Source: Bacillus sp. Xin1 (GTDB taxonomy: Bacteria > Bacillota > Bacilli > Bacillales > Bacillaceae_G). From it: a stretch of 64,000 nucleotides of DNA. The notes below the pieces were generated by a model. The model had not been told where the DNA came from. It did not search any database and was given only the letters and a program-made list of their open reading frames with translations. The stretch spans positions 1-64,000 of the forward strand of contig NZ_JABUAE010000010.1 in assembly GCF_013314535.1 (NCBI RefSeq), in the 5' to 3' direction. Below are positions 32,628 through 42,509 of the stretch, in pieces; within the stretch, counting starts at the first letter, position 1, and each line of letters starts with the position of its first letter. A program made the position numbers and the translations under genes.

Positions 32628-33068
32628 ATGCCAGAAACTATGACTCAAACAAAGCCAGAACAAGAAACTGTACAAATTTCTGCTAGCCAAGGACAACTTG
32701 ATGTACTTGATCAGTTGTTAAAGCCTGAGGTACAAGAATCATTAACAACACTAGTGGAACAGCTTCCAAAATTAACTGAGCTTGTTAACATTTTAACTAA
32801 GTCTTATGACTTCGCTCAAACTGTTGCTACTGATGAAGTATTAAAAAGCGACACTGTTGGTGCAATCCAAGAGCTTGTAGAACCTGTAAAAGATACAGTG
32901 AAAAGCATGGCTGCAACTGCAATCGAAGCGAAAGATCGTGCTGACGAAAGCAACGAAGTTATCGGCCTATTCGGTCTATTAAAATTACTAAAAGACCCAC
33001 AAGCACAAAAAATGTTCCGCTTTGTAAATGCTTATCTTCAAATTAGTGCAGAACGTAACAATAAATAA
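32628..33068 (+). CDS. yjlC: DUF1641 protein (YjlC-like)
   Basis: 146 aa, acidic, helical, soluble. DUF1641 core: LLKPEVQESLTTLVEQLPKLTELVNILTKSYDFAQTVATDEVL (about residues 29-71) and the C-terminal GLFGLLKLLKDPQAQKMFRFVNAYLQI. ATG 32628 has AAAGGAG 8 nt upstream. In B. subtilis yjlC is co-transcribed with ndh; the same order and a 44-nt gap are seen here. Role unknown; DUF1641 partners are often dehydrogenases. Confidence 0.9.
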   Translation: MPETMTQTKPEQETVQISASQGQLDVLDQLLKPEVQESLTTLVEQLPKLTELVNILTKSYDFAQTVATDEVLKSDTVGAIQELVEPVKDTVKSMAATAIEAKDRADESNEVIGLFGLLKLLKDPQAQKMFRFVNAYLQISAERNNK

Positions 33069-33112
33069 TTTAACTTATAACAACAATTAGTAAAGACGGG
33101 GGATATCATACT

Positions 33113-34291
33113 ATGTCAAAACAAATTGTCATCTTAGGCGCTGGTTATGGCGGCCTTCTTGCCGCTTTAAACGTACGTAAATATTACAGCAAATCAGAAG
33201 CACAAGTTACAGTGATTAACCAATACCCAACACACCAAATCATCACTGAACTACACCGCCTTGCAGCTGGTAACGTGTCTGAGCAAGCAATTGCAATGCC
33301 ACTTACAAAGCTTTTCAAAGGTAAAGATATCGATCTTAAAATCGCAACAGTTGAGTCATTCTCAGTTGATAGCAAAGAAATCAAACTAGCTGGCGGCACT
33401 ACTTTATCTTACGATGCACTTGTAGTTGCTTTAGGAAGTAAAACTGCTTACTTCGGTATTCCAGGACTAGAAGAAAACAGCATGGTATTAAAATCTGCTG
33501 CTGATGCAAACAAAATCTACAAACACGTTGAAGACCGTATTCGCGAATACGCTAAAACGAAAAACGAAGCTGATGCTACAATCGTAATCGGTGGTGGCGG
33601 ATTAACTGGCGTTGAGCTAGTTGGTGAGCTTGCTGACATTATGCCTAAACTTGCAAAAAGCCACGGCGTAAATCCAAAAGAAGTTAAACTTCTTCTTGTT
33701 GAAGCAGGTCCAAAAATCCTCCCAGTATTACCAGACCACTTAATCGAACGTGCAACTACTAGCTTAGAAGCACGCGGCGTTACATTCTTAACAGGTCTTC
33801 CTGTAACAAACGTTGCTGGCAATGAAATCGACTTAAAAGACGGTCAAAAACTTGTTGCTAACACATTCGTTTGGACAGGCGGCGTACAAGGTAACCCATT
33901 AATCGGCGAATCAGGTCTTGAAGTAAACCGTGGTCGTGCAACAGTTGATGCATACCTACAATCTACTTCTCACAAAGACGTATTCGTTGCTGGAGACAGC
34001 GCTGTTGTCTTCGCTCCAGACGGACGTCCATACCCACCAACTGCACAAATAGCTTGGCAAATGGGTGAGTTAATTGGATACAACTTATACGCAGCACTAG
34101 AAGGCAAAGCATTCGAAGAGTTCGCACCTGTAAACTCTGGAACACTTGCAAGTCTAGGACGCAAAGATGCTGTTGCTACAATCGGAGCAAGCAATACTCC
34201 ACTTAAAGGCCTACCAGCATCATTAATGAAAGAAGCAAGTAACGTTCGTTACTTATCACACATTAAAGGATTATTCAGCTTAGCTTACTAA
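33113..34291 (+). CDS. ndh: Type II NADH dehydrogenase
   Basis: 392 aa, non-proton-pumping NADH:menaquinone oxidoreductase at the inner membrane face. FAD motif GAGYGGLLAAL at residues 9-19, NADH motif IGGGGLTGVELVGELAD (about residues 161-177), and the FAD-binding VFVAGDSAV segment plus AQIAWQMGELIGYN near the C-terminus. GGGGGAT lies 9 nt before ATG. Second gene of the yjlC-ndh unit, ended by a strong terminator. Confidence 0.95.
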   Translation: MSKQIVILGAGYGGLLAALNVRKYYSKSEAQVTVINQYPTHQIITELHRLAAGNVSEQAIAMPLTKLFKGKDIDLKIATVESFSVDSKEIKLAGGTTLSYDALVVALGSKTAYFGIPGLEENSMVLKSAADANKIYKHVEDRIREYAKTKNEADATIVIGGGGLTGVELVGELADIMPKLAKSHGVNPKEVKLLLVEAGPKILPVLPDHLIERATTSLEARGVTFLTGLPVTNVAGNEIDLKDGQKLVANTFVWTGGVQGNPLIGESGLEVNRGRATVDAYLQSTSHKDVFVAGDSAVVFAPDGRPYPPTAQIAWQMGELIGYNLYAALEGKAFEEFAPVNSGTLASLGRKDAVATIGASNTPLKGLPASLMKEASNVRYLSHIKGLFSLAY

Positions 34292-34302
34292 TCCGATTAC
34301 TG

Positions 34303-34338
34303 GCCCGAATCATGATTCATCATGATTCGGGCTTTTTT
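34303..34338 (+). terminator. ndh terminator
   Basis: CCCGAATCATGAT/ATCATGATTCGGG with T6. Confidence 0.92.
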
Positions 34339-34350
34339 AAATTCAAAACC

Positions 34351-34475
34351 ATTTCTTTTTGGGTGGAAGAGAGTATCCGCCCTTGCGTAGTAGCGGTCAG
34401 GGCCTTTTTTTGCCCCATGCCATGTTTCAAACAAAAAGAGATAATGAGTACAAGGCTCTTTTTTTCTTCGTGACA
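34351..34475 (-). repeat. CTAAGTCACGGC-family repeat, diverged inverse copy
   Basis: TTTCTTTTTGGGTGGAAGAGAG, ATCCGCCC, TAG.AGCGGTCAG, CCCCATGCCATGT and TCTT.TTT match the reverse complement of the copies at 61003-61342. Confidence 0.6.
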
Positions 34476-34613
34476 ACGATTTATATATTATTTATTCGGC
34501 ACGAAAGCTAGATAAACCTCCAAAATAATCTCAATATACTGACTTTTCATGTCGAAATTGTGTACATGAAAAGAGTAGAAGGAGCAATCCTCCCTTCTAC
34601 CCTTCAACAAGCT

Positions 34614-35876
34614 TTATTCTCCTAATTTCACCAAGCTGTAATTCTTTTTACCTTTACGGATAATAATAAATCTTCCATCGAATGAATTTTCCGCGGTAAC
34701 ATCTGTATTCACATTCGTTACTTTATCTCCATTCATCAAAATCGCTCCATTATTAATATCTTCACGCGCTTGACGTCTAGAAGGTTCAATTCCTAAATCA
34801 ACTAACCACTCAACGATATTTTTTGTTTCTTTTGAAGCATGGAAAGTTGGCATATCTTTAAAACCTTGTTCAATTTCATTAGCTGTTAACGATTTAATAT
34901 CGCCACTAAATAACGCTGCTGTAATTTTTACTGCTTGCAGTAACGCTTCTTCACCATGAACAAATTTCGTCATTTCCTCCGCTAACACTTTTTGTGCTTC
35001 ACGTTTATGTGGCTCTGTTTGAACTTTAACTGCTAATTCATCAATTCTCTCTTTCGTTAAGAACGTAAAGTATTTCAAGTACTTAACCACATCACGGTCA
35101 TCTGTATTCACCCAGAATTGGTAGAATTCAAATGGCGTCGTTTTTTCAGGATCTAACCATACAGCTCCACCTGCTGATTTACCAAACTTCGTACCGTCTG
35201 ATTTTAATAATAATGGAATTGTTAATCCAAATACTTTTGCTTCATGCCCTTCTAATTTACGAATTAAATCTAAGCCACTCGTAATATTTCCCCACTGGTC
35301 ACTACCGCCAATCTGTAATTGAACGCCTTCTTCTTTGTATAAGTGATGGAAATCCATTGCTTGTAAAATTTGGTATGTGAATTCTGTAAATGAAATACCT
35401 GTATCTAGACGACTTGCTACGATATCTTTCGCTAACATACTGTTTATACTAAAGTTTTTACCATAGTCACGTAAAAACTCGATAATATTGATTTGATGTG
35501 TCCATTCGTAGTTATTTACCATTTTCACTTCACTATTACCACCAAAGTCGAATAGCTTTTTCATTTGCCCTGTTAATGCATCCACATTATGTTGCACTTG
35601 TTCCAACGTTTGCAATTGACGCTCTGTTTGTCGCCCGCTTGGATCACCAATTGTTCCTGTTGCTCCTCCAATTAGAATAACTGGATGATGTCCAGCTAAC
35701 TGAAAACGTTTCATCATCATAAACGGAATTAAATGTCCAATATGCATACTGTCACCAGTTGGATCTACGCCGCAGTACAATGAAATCTTCTTCTCCTCTA
35801 CTAACTTGCGTAACCCCTCTTCATCTGTTTGTTGATTCACAGCATCGCGCCATTCTAATTCATCAATAATATTCAT
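34614..35876 (-). CDS. tyrS: Tyrosyl-tRNA synthetase
   Basis: 420 aa. Class I: HIGH at residues 45-48 and KFGKS at 230-234; the C-terminal S4 domain (about residues 350-418, RRQAREDINNGAILMNGDKV) binds tRNA. ATG 35876 is used because AAGGGG lies 9 nt upstream; ATG 35885 would touch the site. B. cereus-group genomes often have two TyrRS; this one begins MNIIDELEWRDAVNQQTDEEG and lacks the LLEDLxFRGLINQ form of the B. subtilis housekeeping enzyme. Led by a Tyr T-box. Confidence 0.93.
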   Translation of the reverse strand: MNIIDELEWRDAVNQQTDEEGLRKLVEEKKISLYCGVDPTGDSMHIGHLIPFMMMKRFQLAGHHPVILIGGATGTIGDPSGRQTERQLQTLEQVQHNVDALTGQMKKLFDFGGNSEVKMVNNYEWTHQINIIEFLRDYGKNFSINSMLAKDIVASRLDTGISFTEFTYQILQAMDFHHLYKEEGVQLQIGGSDQWGNITSGLDLIRKLEGHEAKVFGLTIPLLLKSDGTKFGKSAGGAVWLDPEKTTPFEFYQFWVNTDDRDVVKYLKYFTFLTKERIDELAVKVQTEPHKREAQKVLAEEMTKFVHGEEALLQAVKITAALFSGDIKSLTANEIEQGFKDMPTFHASKETKNIVEWLVDLGIEPSRRQAREDINNGAILMNGDKVTNVNTDVTAENSFDGRFIIIRKGKKNYSLVKLGE

Positions 35877-35923
35877 GTCTTCCATCCCCTTTAATATTTG
35901 AATTTCTCATGTAAAAAAAACAA

Positions 35924-36174
35924 AAAGTCCCCATGTCTACATTAGACATAGGGACGATTATTCACCGTGTTACCACCCAGTTTGTATAAAAAGCATAGCT
36001 ATTCATACCACTCTTAGCAATCATATCGTTTGCTACTCCGCTTAGCATTACCTAAGATACTCCAGAGTGTAATTCACAAGTTTGTTTGTGCTAGGTTTCA
36101 TCAACCCCTAGCTTTCTCGATAACAGTGACAAACTGCTACTGGGCTCTTTCAACGTATTTCATATGTTAAATTA
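35924..36174 (-). promoter_or_regulatory. T-box riboswitch (Tyr specifier) with terminator
   Basis: Core GGGTGGTAACACGG (minus sense, about 35966-35980) and terminator stem 35926-35955 with a T-rich minus tail. The specifier loop reads GTGAATTACACTC with UAC at 36071-36069. Promoter: TTGACA (36204-36209), 17-nt spacer, TATAAT (36181-36186). Confidence 0.93.
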
Positions 36175-36267
36175 TTAGCCATTATATTGAATTTAAAATT
36201 CATTGTCAATAATAACCAATCATTATTTTGAAATAATTCACATTTTTATACGCCTTAATTTCAAAGA

Positions 36268-37185
36268 TTATTGTATATCCTCTCCAATAATCCTTACTTC
36301 TCTCTCTAACTTCACACCGAATTTTTCTTCAACTGTTTTTTGTACAAAATGAATTAAATCGATGTAATCTTGCGCCGTCCCATTATCAACGTTTACCATA
36401 AATCCAGCATGTTTTATTGAGACTTCTACGCCGCCAATTCGCTTTCCTTGCAGTCCTGATTCTTGAATAAGCTTACCAGCAAAGTTATTTGGCGGACGCT
36501 TAAATACACTACCACATGAAGGGTACTCTAAAGGCTGTTTTGATTCACGTTTAAACGTTAAATCATCCATCTTTTCTTTAATCTCTTCACGTACACCTTC
36601 TGCAAGTTCAAATTTCGCTTCAAGTATAATGTAATGATTGTTAGCAAACGTACTTTTACGATAACCAAACTCAAAGTCATCTTTCGTTAAAGTACGTAAC
36701 TCTCCATCACCTGTCATTACGATAGCTTCTGTTAACACATATGCAATCTCACCGCCGTATGCACCGGCATTCATGTATAACGCTCCACCAACTGAACCAG
36801 GTATACCACAAGCAAATTCAAGTCCGGTTAAACAGTGATCTAACGCAATTCGTGATACATCAATAATCGCTGCACCACATTGCGCTACAATCGATGTTCC
36901 TGTCACAGTCACATCTGTAATATGAATTAAACTTACTGTAATCCCGCGAATACCACCATCTTTTATAATAACATTAGAACCATTTCCTAAAAACGTAATC
37001 GGAACATTATATTGGTTTGCATACTTTACAACTTTTTGAATTTCATCATAAGTAGTAGGAGCAACAAATACATCTGCTTTTCCTCCTACTTTAATATGCG
37101 TATGATTTTTTAACATCTCATCTTGTTTTACATGTTCTTCTGGTAAAACTGTATTTAAATATTCATATACTTTCTGCATATCCAT
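36268..37185 (-). CDS. murB: UDP-N-acetylenolpyruvoylglucosamine reductase
   Basis: 305 aa, FAD/NADPH enzyme of peptidoglycan precursor synthesis. FAD_binding_4 domain (about residues 20-190: [51 protein letters not shown]) and MurB_C with [11 protein letters not shown] (catalytic Ser) and [18 protein letters not shown]. The lack of the extra loop marks it as a type II enzyme. GAGGA lies 9 nt before ATG. Standing alone outside the mur cluster, it may be the second MurB common in this group. Confidence 0.94.
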   Translation of the reverse strand: MDMQKVYEYLNTVLPEEHVKQDEMLKNHTHIKVGGKADVFVAPTTYDEIQKVVKYANQYNVPITFLGNGSNVIIKDGGIRGITVSLIHITDVTVTGTSIVAQCGAAIIDVSRIALDHCLTGLEFACGIPGSVGGALYMNAGAYGGEIAYVLTEAIVMTGDGELRTLTKDDFEFGYRKSTFANNHYIILEAKFELAEGVREEIKEKMDDLTFKRESKQPLEYPSCGSVFKRPPNNFAGKLIQESGLQGKRIGGVEVSIKHAGFMVNVDNGTAQDYIDLIHFVQKTVEEKFGVKLEREVRIIGEDIQ

Positions 37186-37213
37186 TCTATGATTCCTCTA
37201 TTTCTATTAATAA

Positions 37214-37426
37214 TTAATGGCCTATCCTCTCGATAGTTCCAGCATTCTTAAAACCATTTCTCTTATTCTCTTCCATTCCGCTTACAAGTTCATTTACTAC
37301 ACTACATGTAATGCCATGCTGAAAATAAGTAGGTAATCGGCCACCACATAGATTACCTAAATAGTTTAGTAAGATAGCTTCCGTCTCTATCTTATCAAAA
37401 AATCGAGAAGAAAACTTTACCTTCAA
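37214..37426 (-). pseudogene. Unrecognised 70-codon ORF, possibly a gene fragment
   Basis: TTG-initiated, no ribosome site seen. The reading frame continues upstream another 19 codons to a stop without an ATG. Content (FDKIETEAILLNYLGNLCGGRLPTYF...) is soluble and Cys-containing. This pattern fits the 3' remnant of a lost gene. No family recognised. Confidence 0.25.
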
Positions 37427-37618
37427 AAATTTTCCGATATAACCAAGTTTAAGATAGAAAAATTTAAAATCTAATCTCTTCCTTTACAAAACTCTATTAT
37501 ATCGCATGTCAATGTGAAAAAATATGGTTAAAGAAGGAACTTTTCAAACTGATAAAAATGTCTATATTTTGTCACATCAACAATAGATATTGCAAAAGTG
37601 TAAGGCTCTTGTAATATA

Positions 37619-37656
37619 AAAGGATGCCTCTTTATATGTTAAAGGCACCCTTTTTT
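37619..37656 (-). terminator. Terminator of the sigma/anti-sigma operon
   Basis: GGGTGCCTT/AAGGCATCC-type stem in the minus sense with TTTTATATT after it. Confidence 0.75.
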
Positions 37657-37661
37657 TCATA

Positions 37662-39056
37662 TTATTTTAATTGAATTTTGACTAGCGGTAATGGCTTTTC
37701 AGGGTGATATGGTGACATTTCTACTTCTAATACATAATTCTTCAAACTAAAATTCTTCACACCATACTTCCCATCTAGCTGAAACGTTGCTTGGAATTGT
37801 AATTTTTCCTTATCCAATACTTTCACATCGCTACCCTTTATCACATGACCAATCGGTGCAAATTCTTTATCTAAATATGAGGAATCTTTTAAATTCATAA
37901 CCTCTCCGTAATTGATTAACTCATCCATAGAAATATGTTTTGTATCGACATTGTGCAATGTATACTGCACAATTAATCGTTGTTTTTTGCGCTGAATGCT
38001 ATTAACAACAATCTTGAAATCGCTACGAGTACTTTATATTTCAAATGGTGTCTTTTGATCTAAATCCTGAATAGACGGCTTTTCAGACAATCTCACATTT
38101 GGATGTAGCGTAATAAATTCCGCGTCCTCTGGAATTTTCCCAAAAATAGATCTTTCATCAGATTTTATCTGATTTCCATCCTTTTCTCTTCCAAATTCAA
38201 TCCCTGATGTTTTAAAATCGATTTCTTTTCCCTTATCATCCGTCACCTTCTCAATTCTCGCTAAATCATTTTCTCCGGCAAGCGGATAAATGGCTTTATA
38301 GTCGATTGCAATTGAGCTTTTCCCAACTGTAATCTTTTCAAAGTTCAATGTATGTTCTTTATCTTCACTACTTACGGATGCTTGAGGATGAATCATTTTA
38401 TTTTCCAATTGTTGTACAGGAATATCAAATTTCCAAATCCCTTTTGTGTCTCCAATCGACGTAATCGTAATTGGTAATGTAGTATTTTGAGGAAGCTCTT
38501 TTTCTGGATAATTAATGTGAATATTCCCAAACCAACCGTCTTTTGTTATTCTTCCATCCCATGAAGCTGAACTCCCCCACTTTTGGCTTCCATCAGCTAG
38601 TTTAAAATCATAGTAAAAGCGATTGGCCACAGTATCCTTTATCTTTACTTCATCTGGATTATCCACTTTAAATGTAATCCCAATTCTACCACCATCATAA
38701 TATATACTATTCATCGTTACGCTAATTCCATTGCTCACTGCTTGCTGATTCAGCTCTGTTACAAGCTTACTTGCCGATAAATTTTGGCCAATTGAATCGT
38801 GGAAATACGAATAGACCTTTCCAACAATCGGAACATCAGCTAACACACGCGTCATTTGCGGAAATACAAACCCGGACCCTAATACGCCTATACAAATCGA
38901 AGCAGCAGTTAGCAAAGCGATTCTTCTTTTCTTATGTATCTTTTTAACTGGCTTTTCTGCCTTTGCCTTAGCAATCCCCTTTTGTATAGCCAGATTCAAT
39001 TCTTCATTTGGAACATCAATTTTATTTACCTCGTCATTAAACCACTGTTTATCCAA
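37662..39056 (-). pseudogene. DUF4179/DUF5643 anti-sigma-type protein interrupted by an in-frame stop
   Basis: One continuous reading frame of 464 codons, broken by TAA at 38036-38034. N-terminal part (340 aa): a cytoplasmic segment (residues 1-45), a membrane segment (about 46-66, ALLTAASICIGVLGSGFVF) and a DUF4179 domain. After the stop the frame continues directly (STRSDFKIVVNSIQRKK...) into the C-terminal half of the DUF5643-like domain (ending 37662). A CAA-to-TAA change would explain it. TTG start at 39056 with GGGGAG 9 nt upstream, overlapping the sigma gene by 31 nt. The retained part could still bind the sigma factor. Confidence 0.8.
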
Positions 39057-39574
39057 TTCTCTTCACTCCCCCCTAACAATTTTTTCAAAGATTTTCTTGC
39101 CCGGTGCAAATATGTTTTTACTGTCCCTTCTGGCACGTCCATTTGCCAAGCAATTTTCTGAATTGAAAGATCATGATAATAATATAAAATGATTACTGTT
39201 TGATAATTTTCATCCAATTTTTGAATTGCTTCTTGTAAATCAAGACTTTGCTCGACTTGATGCAATTTATAAGGGATTGCTCCATATGTATTCTCTTTCA
39301 TTTCTTTTACTTTTTTCTTCTCAGCTAACAACTGATATGCATAATTAATTAGAATACGTGTCAACCATGTTAAAAAATAATTTGGTTTCTTTAATTGGTC
39401 TATGGATAAATATGCTTTATATACAGTTTCTTGTACAACGTCCAGTGCATCTTCTTTATATTGCACATACAAATAAGCAGTGCGGTACAACTGATCCTGA
39501 TATAGGCCAATGAGCTGTTCAAAAGCTGCATCATCGCCTTTTCTGGCCTTTTTGACTAATTTGATTTCATCCAT
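39026..39574 (-). CDS. ECF RNA polymerase sigma factor
   Basis: 182 aa. Region 2 (AFEQLIGLYQDQLYRTAYLYVQYKEDALDVVQETVYKAYLSIDQLKKPNYFLTWLTRILINYAYQ, about residues 16-80) and region 4 (YQTVIILYYYHDLSIQKIAWQMDVPEGTVKTYLHRARKSLKKLL, about 125-168). ATG 39574 has AAAGGAGGG 5 nt upstream. It overlaps the downstream membrane anti-sigma gene, the SigV/SigX-like arrangement. If the anti-sigma lost its outer domain, signal sensing may be altered (inference). Confidence 0.92.
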   Translation of the reverse strand: MDEIKLVKKARKGDDAAFEQLIGLYQDQLYRTAYLYVQYKEDALDVVQETVYKAYLSIDQLKKPNYFLTWLTRILINYAYQLLAEKKKVKEMKENTYGAIPYKLHQVEQSLDLQEAIQKLDENYQTVIILYYYHDLSIQKIAWQMDVPEGTVKTYLHRARKSLKKLLGGSEENWINSGLMTR

Positions 39575-39651
39575 CGTATCCCTCCTTTCACTTATTAGAT
39601 AGATGAACGGACGATTTGGTTTCAAAAAAATTGATTTTTATTCCATACAAA

Positions 39652-39686
39652 AGAGCACATCCAATCGAATGTGCCCTTTTTGCGCT
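39652..39686 (-). terminator. Terminator of the SET-domain gene
   Basis: AAAGAGCACAT/ATGTGCCCTTT stem; minus-strand tail CTCTTTTGT. Confidence 0.7.
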
Positions 39687-39689
39687 TGA

Positions 39690-40085
39690 TTACTTATCAT
39701 TTTCTTCTTTTTCTCTATCAAACCATAACAACTCATCATCATCAACGTCACCATTATAGTTGATTAGAATCTCTTCTCCTGCTTTTATATCCTTGTAAGC
39801 AAAGAATTTAAACGTATGATTCTCAAAAACGATCTCATACGTCGCATTCGGCGTATAAGAATGATTAAATAACATACCGTAACCTAAAAGAATTGCCGTA
39901 TGATTCACTCCATACTCAAATGCGTAATCAGCAAGTAACGTTTTCTCTATAAACTCATGCTGTTCATTCGGATAAGAGATAACTGGTGCTTCATGTAGAA
40001 GCTCACCCTTTTTTATATCGCGTGTTGCAAATACTCCTCTATTAAATTCTCCATCGCTAAGTGTGGAAGTCTTGATTTCAATCAT
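39690..40085 (-). CDS. SET-domain protein (putative protein lysine methyltransferase)
   Basis: 131 aa, a minimal SET fold: NRGVFATRDIKKGELL (N-SET), GMLFNHSYTPNATY (the NHS...N pseudoknot motif) and AGEEILINYNGD (C-SET with the catalytic Tyr). ATG 40085 has AGGTG 6 nt upstream. Bacterial SET proteins methylate lysines on proteins; no substrate is visible here. Between the sigma/anti-sigma pair and the ger operon, with no sign of linkage to either. Confidence 0.88.
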   Translation of the reverse strand: MIEIKTSTLSDGEFNRGVFATRDIKKGELLHEAPVISYPNEQHEFIEKTLLADYAFEYGVNHTAILLGYGMLFNHSYTPNATYEIVFENHTFKFFAYKDIKAGEEILINYNGDVDDDELLWFDREKEENDK

Positions 40086-40213
40086 ATTCTTCACCTATAC
40101 ATTTCTTTCTCTGAAGTATTTTTTCTTCTTAAGCTTGGCAGATAATGAGAAGAAAAGCAATTGGTTTTATTTTTCTTATGCTATAAAACAATACTGGATA
40201 AGGAATCTCACTT

Positions 40214-41419
40214 CTAAGATCCTTGCGTACCATAGTCCTGGATCGTTACCTTTACGTTATATTTGATTGGAACCTTACTAAATGTTTTATCCCAATCTTT
40301 TTCAACCTTTTTCCATACTTTAGGATACTTAATTCTTAACCTGTTACCAAATCCAGCTACATCGGTCTTATATTCCTTTTGCGTTTTTTTTAACGTCTGT
40401 TTCACCAGTCGCTTCACTTCTTGTTCCGTAGCTTTTTCTACACTTTTTAGAAATTTATTTTCAAAAGGTTCTCCCGAGACAGTCCGCTTTTCAGATAGAC
40501 GTCCCTCTGATTGAACGTCTACATTAAAAGAGATATTATCCCCTTTAACGTGGGGCTGAATTTTACTTTTTATAGATTTCACTTCATACATGATAGGCTT
40601 TCTTGTCTCTTCATCAAAACTTCTTACCAAACTGCTTTTCCCTTTCCCGGTTATCCACATTAAGCCATCTAATTCATTTTCATTCAAAAAACCACGTAGC
40701 TTTTTTGTCTTCCCTTTGATTACGGCAGCTCCCGCAAATTTCACTTCTCCATTTATCGAAATGACATTTTGCAAAAGAAAACTAGCTCCTGACTGTATCT
40801 TTCCTGGCAATTTAGCAAGTGACATAGGCGGTAAAATCCGCGATGATCTATATTGATTATCTGTAATTCCACTTAAACGGAACGCTGGAATTTCTCCTTC
40901 TTCTTTCGATTTCAATGTCTCGCTCGCTCGCCCCTTACTAATTAGCACGAGACAACTTGGTCTCATCTCATTATCACGAATATATATATCCAGTAATTGT
41001 TTCAAACTATACGTACGTGCAAGGTTTGCACTAACAACAATCACTTTCGTGTGATTGAATTTTATAGGAAGGTCCCTTCTTAGTGCAACTTCACGAATCG
41101 ATTGATGAAGGGAATCTCCAGTTTCAGAAATATTCGTGTAAGGTTTTTGTTGTGACACTCCACCTTTTCCCCCGCTTGATGATGATTGCGGTTTAACAAA
41201 TTGATAGGTTGATGTTACAAGATTCTTTTTCCGATATCCCCCACCTTTTGCTTCTATCTCCTTCTCAACATCCGTCTCCTTCCCTTTATCAAATGCCAAA
41301 CCTACTGTAAAACCTAGCTCTTCAATTTCATGACTGCTCCAACATCCTGTAAGAGCTAGAAGCAAAAAAACTGATGATACAACGAAAAGAAGCCGTATAT
41401 TATTCACACTTCGGTTCAT
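40214..41419 (-). CDS. Ger(x)C-family spore germination lipoprotein (C subunit)
   Basis: 401 aa. Lipobox LTGC near residue 27, then the Ger(x)C N-terminal domain (WSSHEIEELGFTVGLAFDKG...) and the C-terminal three-helix/sheet domain. Anchored on the outer face of the spore inner membrane as part of a nutrient germinant receptor. Starts inside the end of the B subunit gene (20-nt overlap). Third in the A-B-C order typical of ger operons. Which ger operon of B. cereus this is I cannot tell from sequence alone. Confidence 0.93.
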   Translation of the reverse strand: MNRSVNNIRLLFVVSSVFLLLALTGCWSSHEIEELGFTVGLAFDKGKETDVEKEIEAKGGGYRKKNLVTSTYQFVKPQSSSSGGKGGVSQQKPYTNISETGDSLHQSIREVALRRDLPIKFNHTKVIVVSANLARTYSLKQLLDIYIRDNEMRPSCLVLISKGRASETLKSKEEGEIPAFRLSGITDNQYRSSRILPPMSLAKLPGKIQSGASFLLQNVISINGEVKFAGAAVIKGKTKKLRGFLNENELDGLMWITGKGKSSLVRSFDEETRKPIMYEVKSIKSKIQPHVKGDNISFNVDVQSEGRLSEKRTVSGEPFENKFLKSVEKATEQEVKRLVKQTLKKTQKEYKTDVAGFGNRLRIKYPKVWKKVEKDWDKTFSKVPIKYNVKVTIQDYGTQGS

Positions 41420-42509
41420 TCTTCCTCTTCCTCCATCTCGAAATTACAAGGAGAAGCAGTGGCAAGATACCGAATAATACAAGCGCTGCATTGCCAATCA
41501 TATCCCCAAATTTAAATAAATCATTAATGTTTTTCGGCATATCAGCAATGATGTAAATAATCGGAAGAAGCCCATACATAAATGAGTGACTATCCTTGTT
41601 AAAAAGCTGTGCCAATCCCAAAGAAGCAGCATAGTAGCAGATTGTATACGTTGCAAAGATTTGCATAATCCATATCACAAGTAATAAAGACTCAAACCGT
41701 TCAAATACTAAACCGGGGATTTCAAAACTTCGCATAAGATCAATTGCAGGCCAGGTTCTCATTAACACCCCATCAACTGAAAACGCTCCTATCACCATGA
41801 CAACTGTAATGACATAAAAGATTAAAGAAATAGTAGTTCCGATGAGAACAACTTTTACAGCTTGGCACGGCTGTTTCATAAATGCCAAAAGAAGCAACAT
41901 GATTTCGACTCCTGAATATGCGATTGTTGTTGTTTTTATGCCTTTTAATATAGGGATAACTCCTAACCCTAATACAGGACGGAGATTATCCAACTCAAAT
42001 ATTCCTATACTCATAAAGGAAGTCAGCAAAAAAATGAAGACTGTAATTGGAAATATTATTTCAAACAGACGAGCAATAGAGTTGATACCGCCTAAGTTCA
42101 AATAAATACTCACCCACATAAATGGCATGATAATAGCCCACCTTGGAGTACCTTCCAATAAAAAAAAACTTGTTACTTCTCCTAGCACTCTAACTTCAAA
42201 CGAGGAAAGCGTAACAAAGTAGCCTACAATGAGTAGACTAAGTAACGCCCCCACCCATTTCCCTACAATGTCTTGACTATATTGATAAAAAGTTTTTCCA
42301 GGAAACTTTTGACTTAATTTAACGATGATTACCCCTACAATCATCGCAATTAGTCCCCCGACAATAACAGTTATCCAAACATCTGGTGTCTTGACTTTCT
42401 CAGCAGCTGTTCTAGGCAGAGTGAGAATTCCTACTGCAAGTATGTAATTAATAAGAATGACAACTGCTTGCGAAGTAGGAATTCGATCTTTCGGGCCGGT
42501 AATCATCAC
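41400..42509 (-). CDS. Spore germination permease, GerAB/GerKB family (B subunit)
   Basis: 369 aa, ten membrane segments, APC-superfamily transporter fold; binds the nutrient germinant in the spore inner membrane. The N-terminus ([30 protein letters not shown]) has the family's unwound TM1. Overlaps the A gene by 4 nt and the C gene by 20 nt, so the three are translationally coupled. Full-length. Confidence 0.94.
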   Translation of the reverse strand: MMITGPKDRIPTSQAVVILINYILAVGILTLPRTAAEKVKTPDVWITVIVGGLIAMIVGVIIVKLSQKFPGKTFYQYSQDIVGKWVGALLSLLIVGYFVTLSSFEVRVLGEVTSFFLLEGTPRWAIIMPFMWVSIYLNLGGINSIARLFEIIFPITVFIFLLTSFMSIGIFELDNLRPVLGLGVIPILKGIKTTTIAYSGVEIMLLLLAFMKQPCQAVKVVLIGTTISLIFYVITVVMVIGAFSVDGVLMRTWPAIDLMRSFEIPGLVFERFESLLLVIWIMQIFATYTICYYAASLGLAQLFNKDSHSFMYGLLPIIYIIADMPKNINDLFKFGDMIGNAALVLFGILPLLLLVISRWRKRKNEPKCE

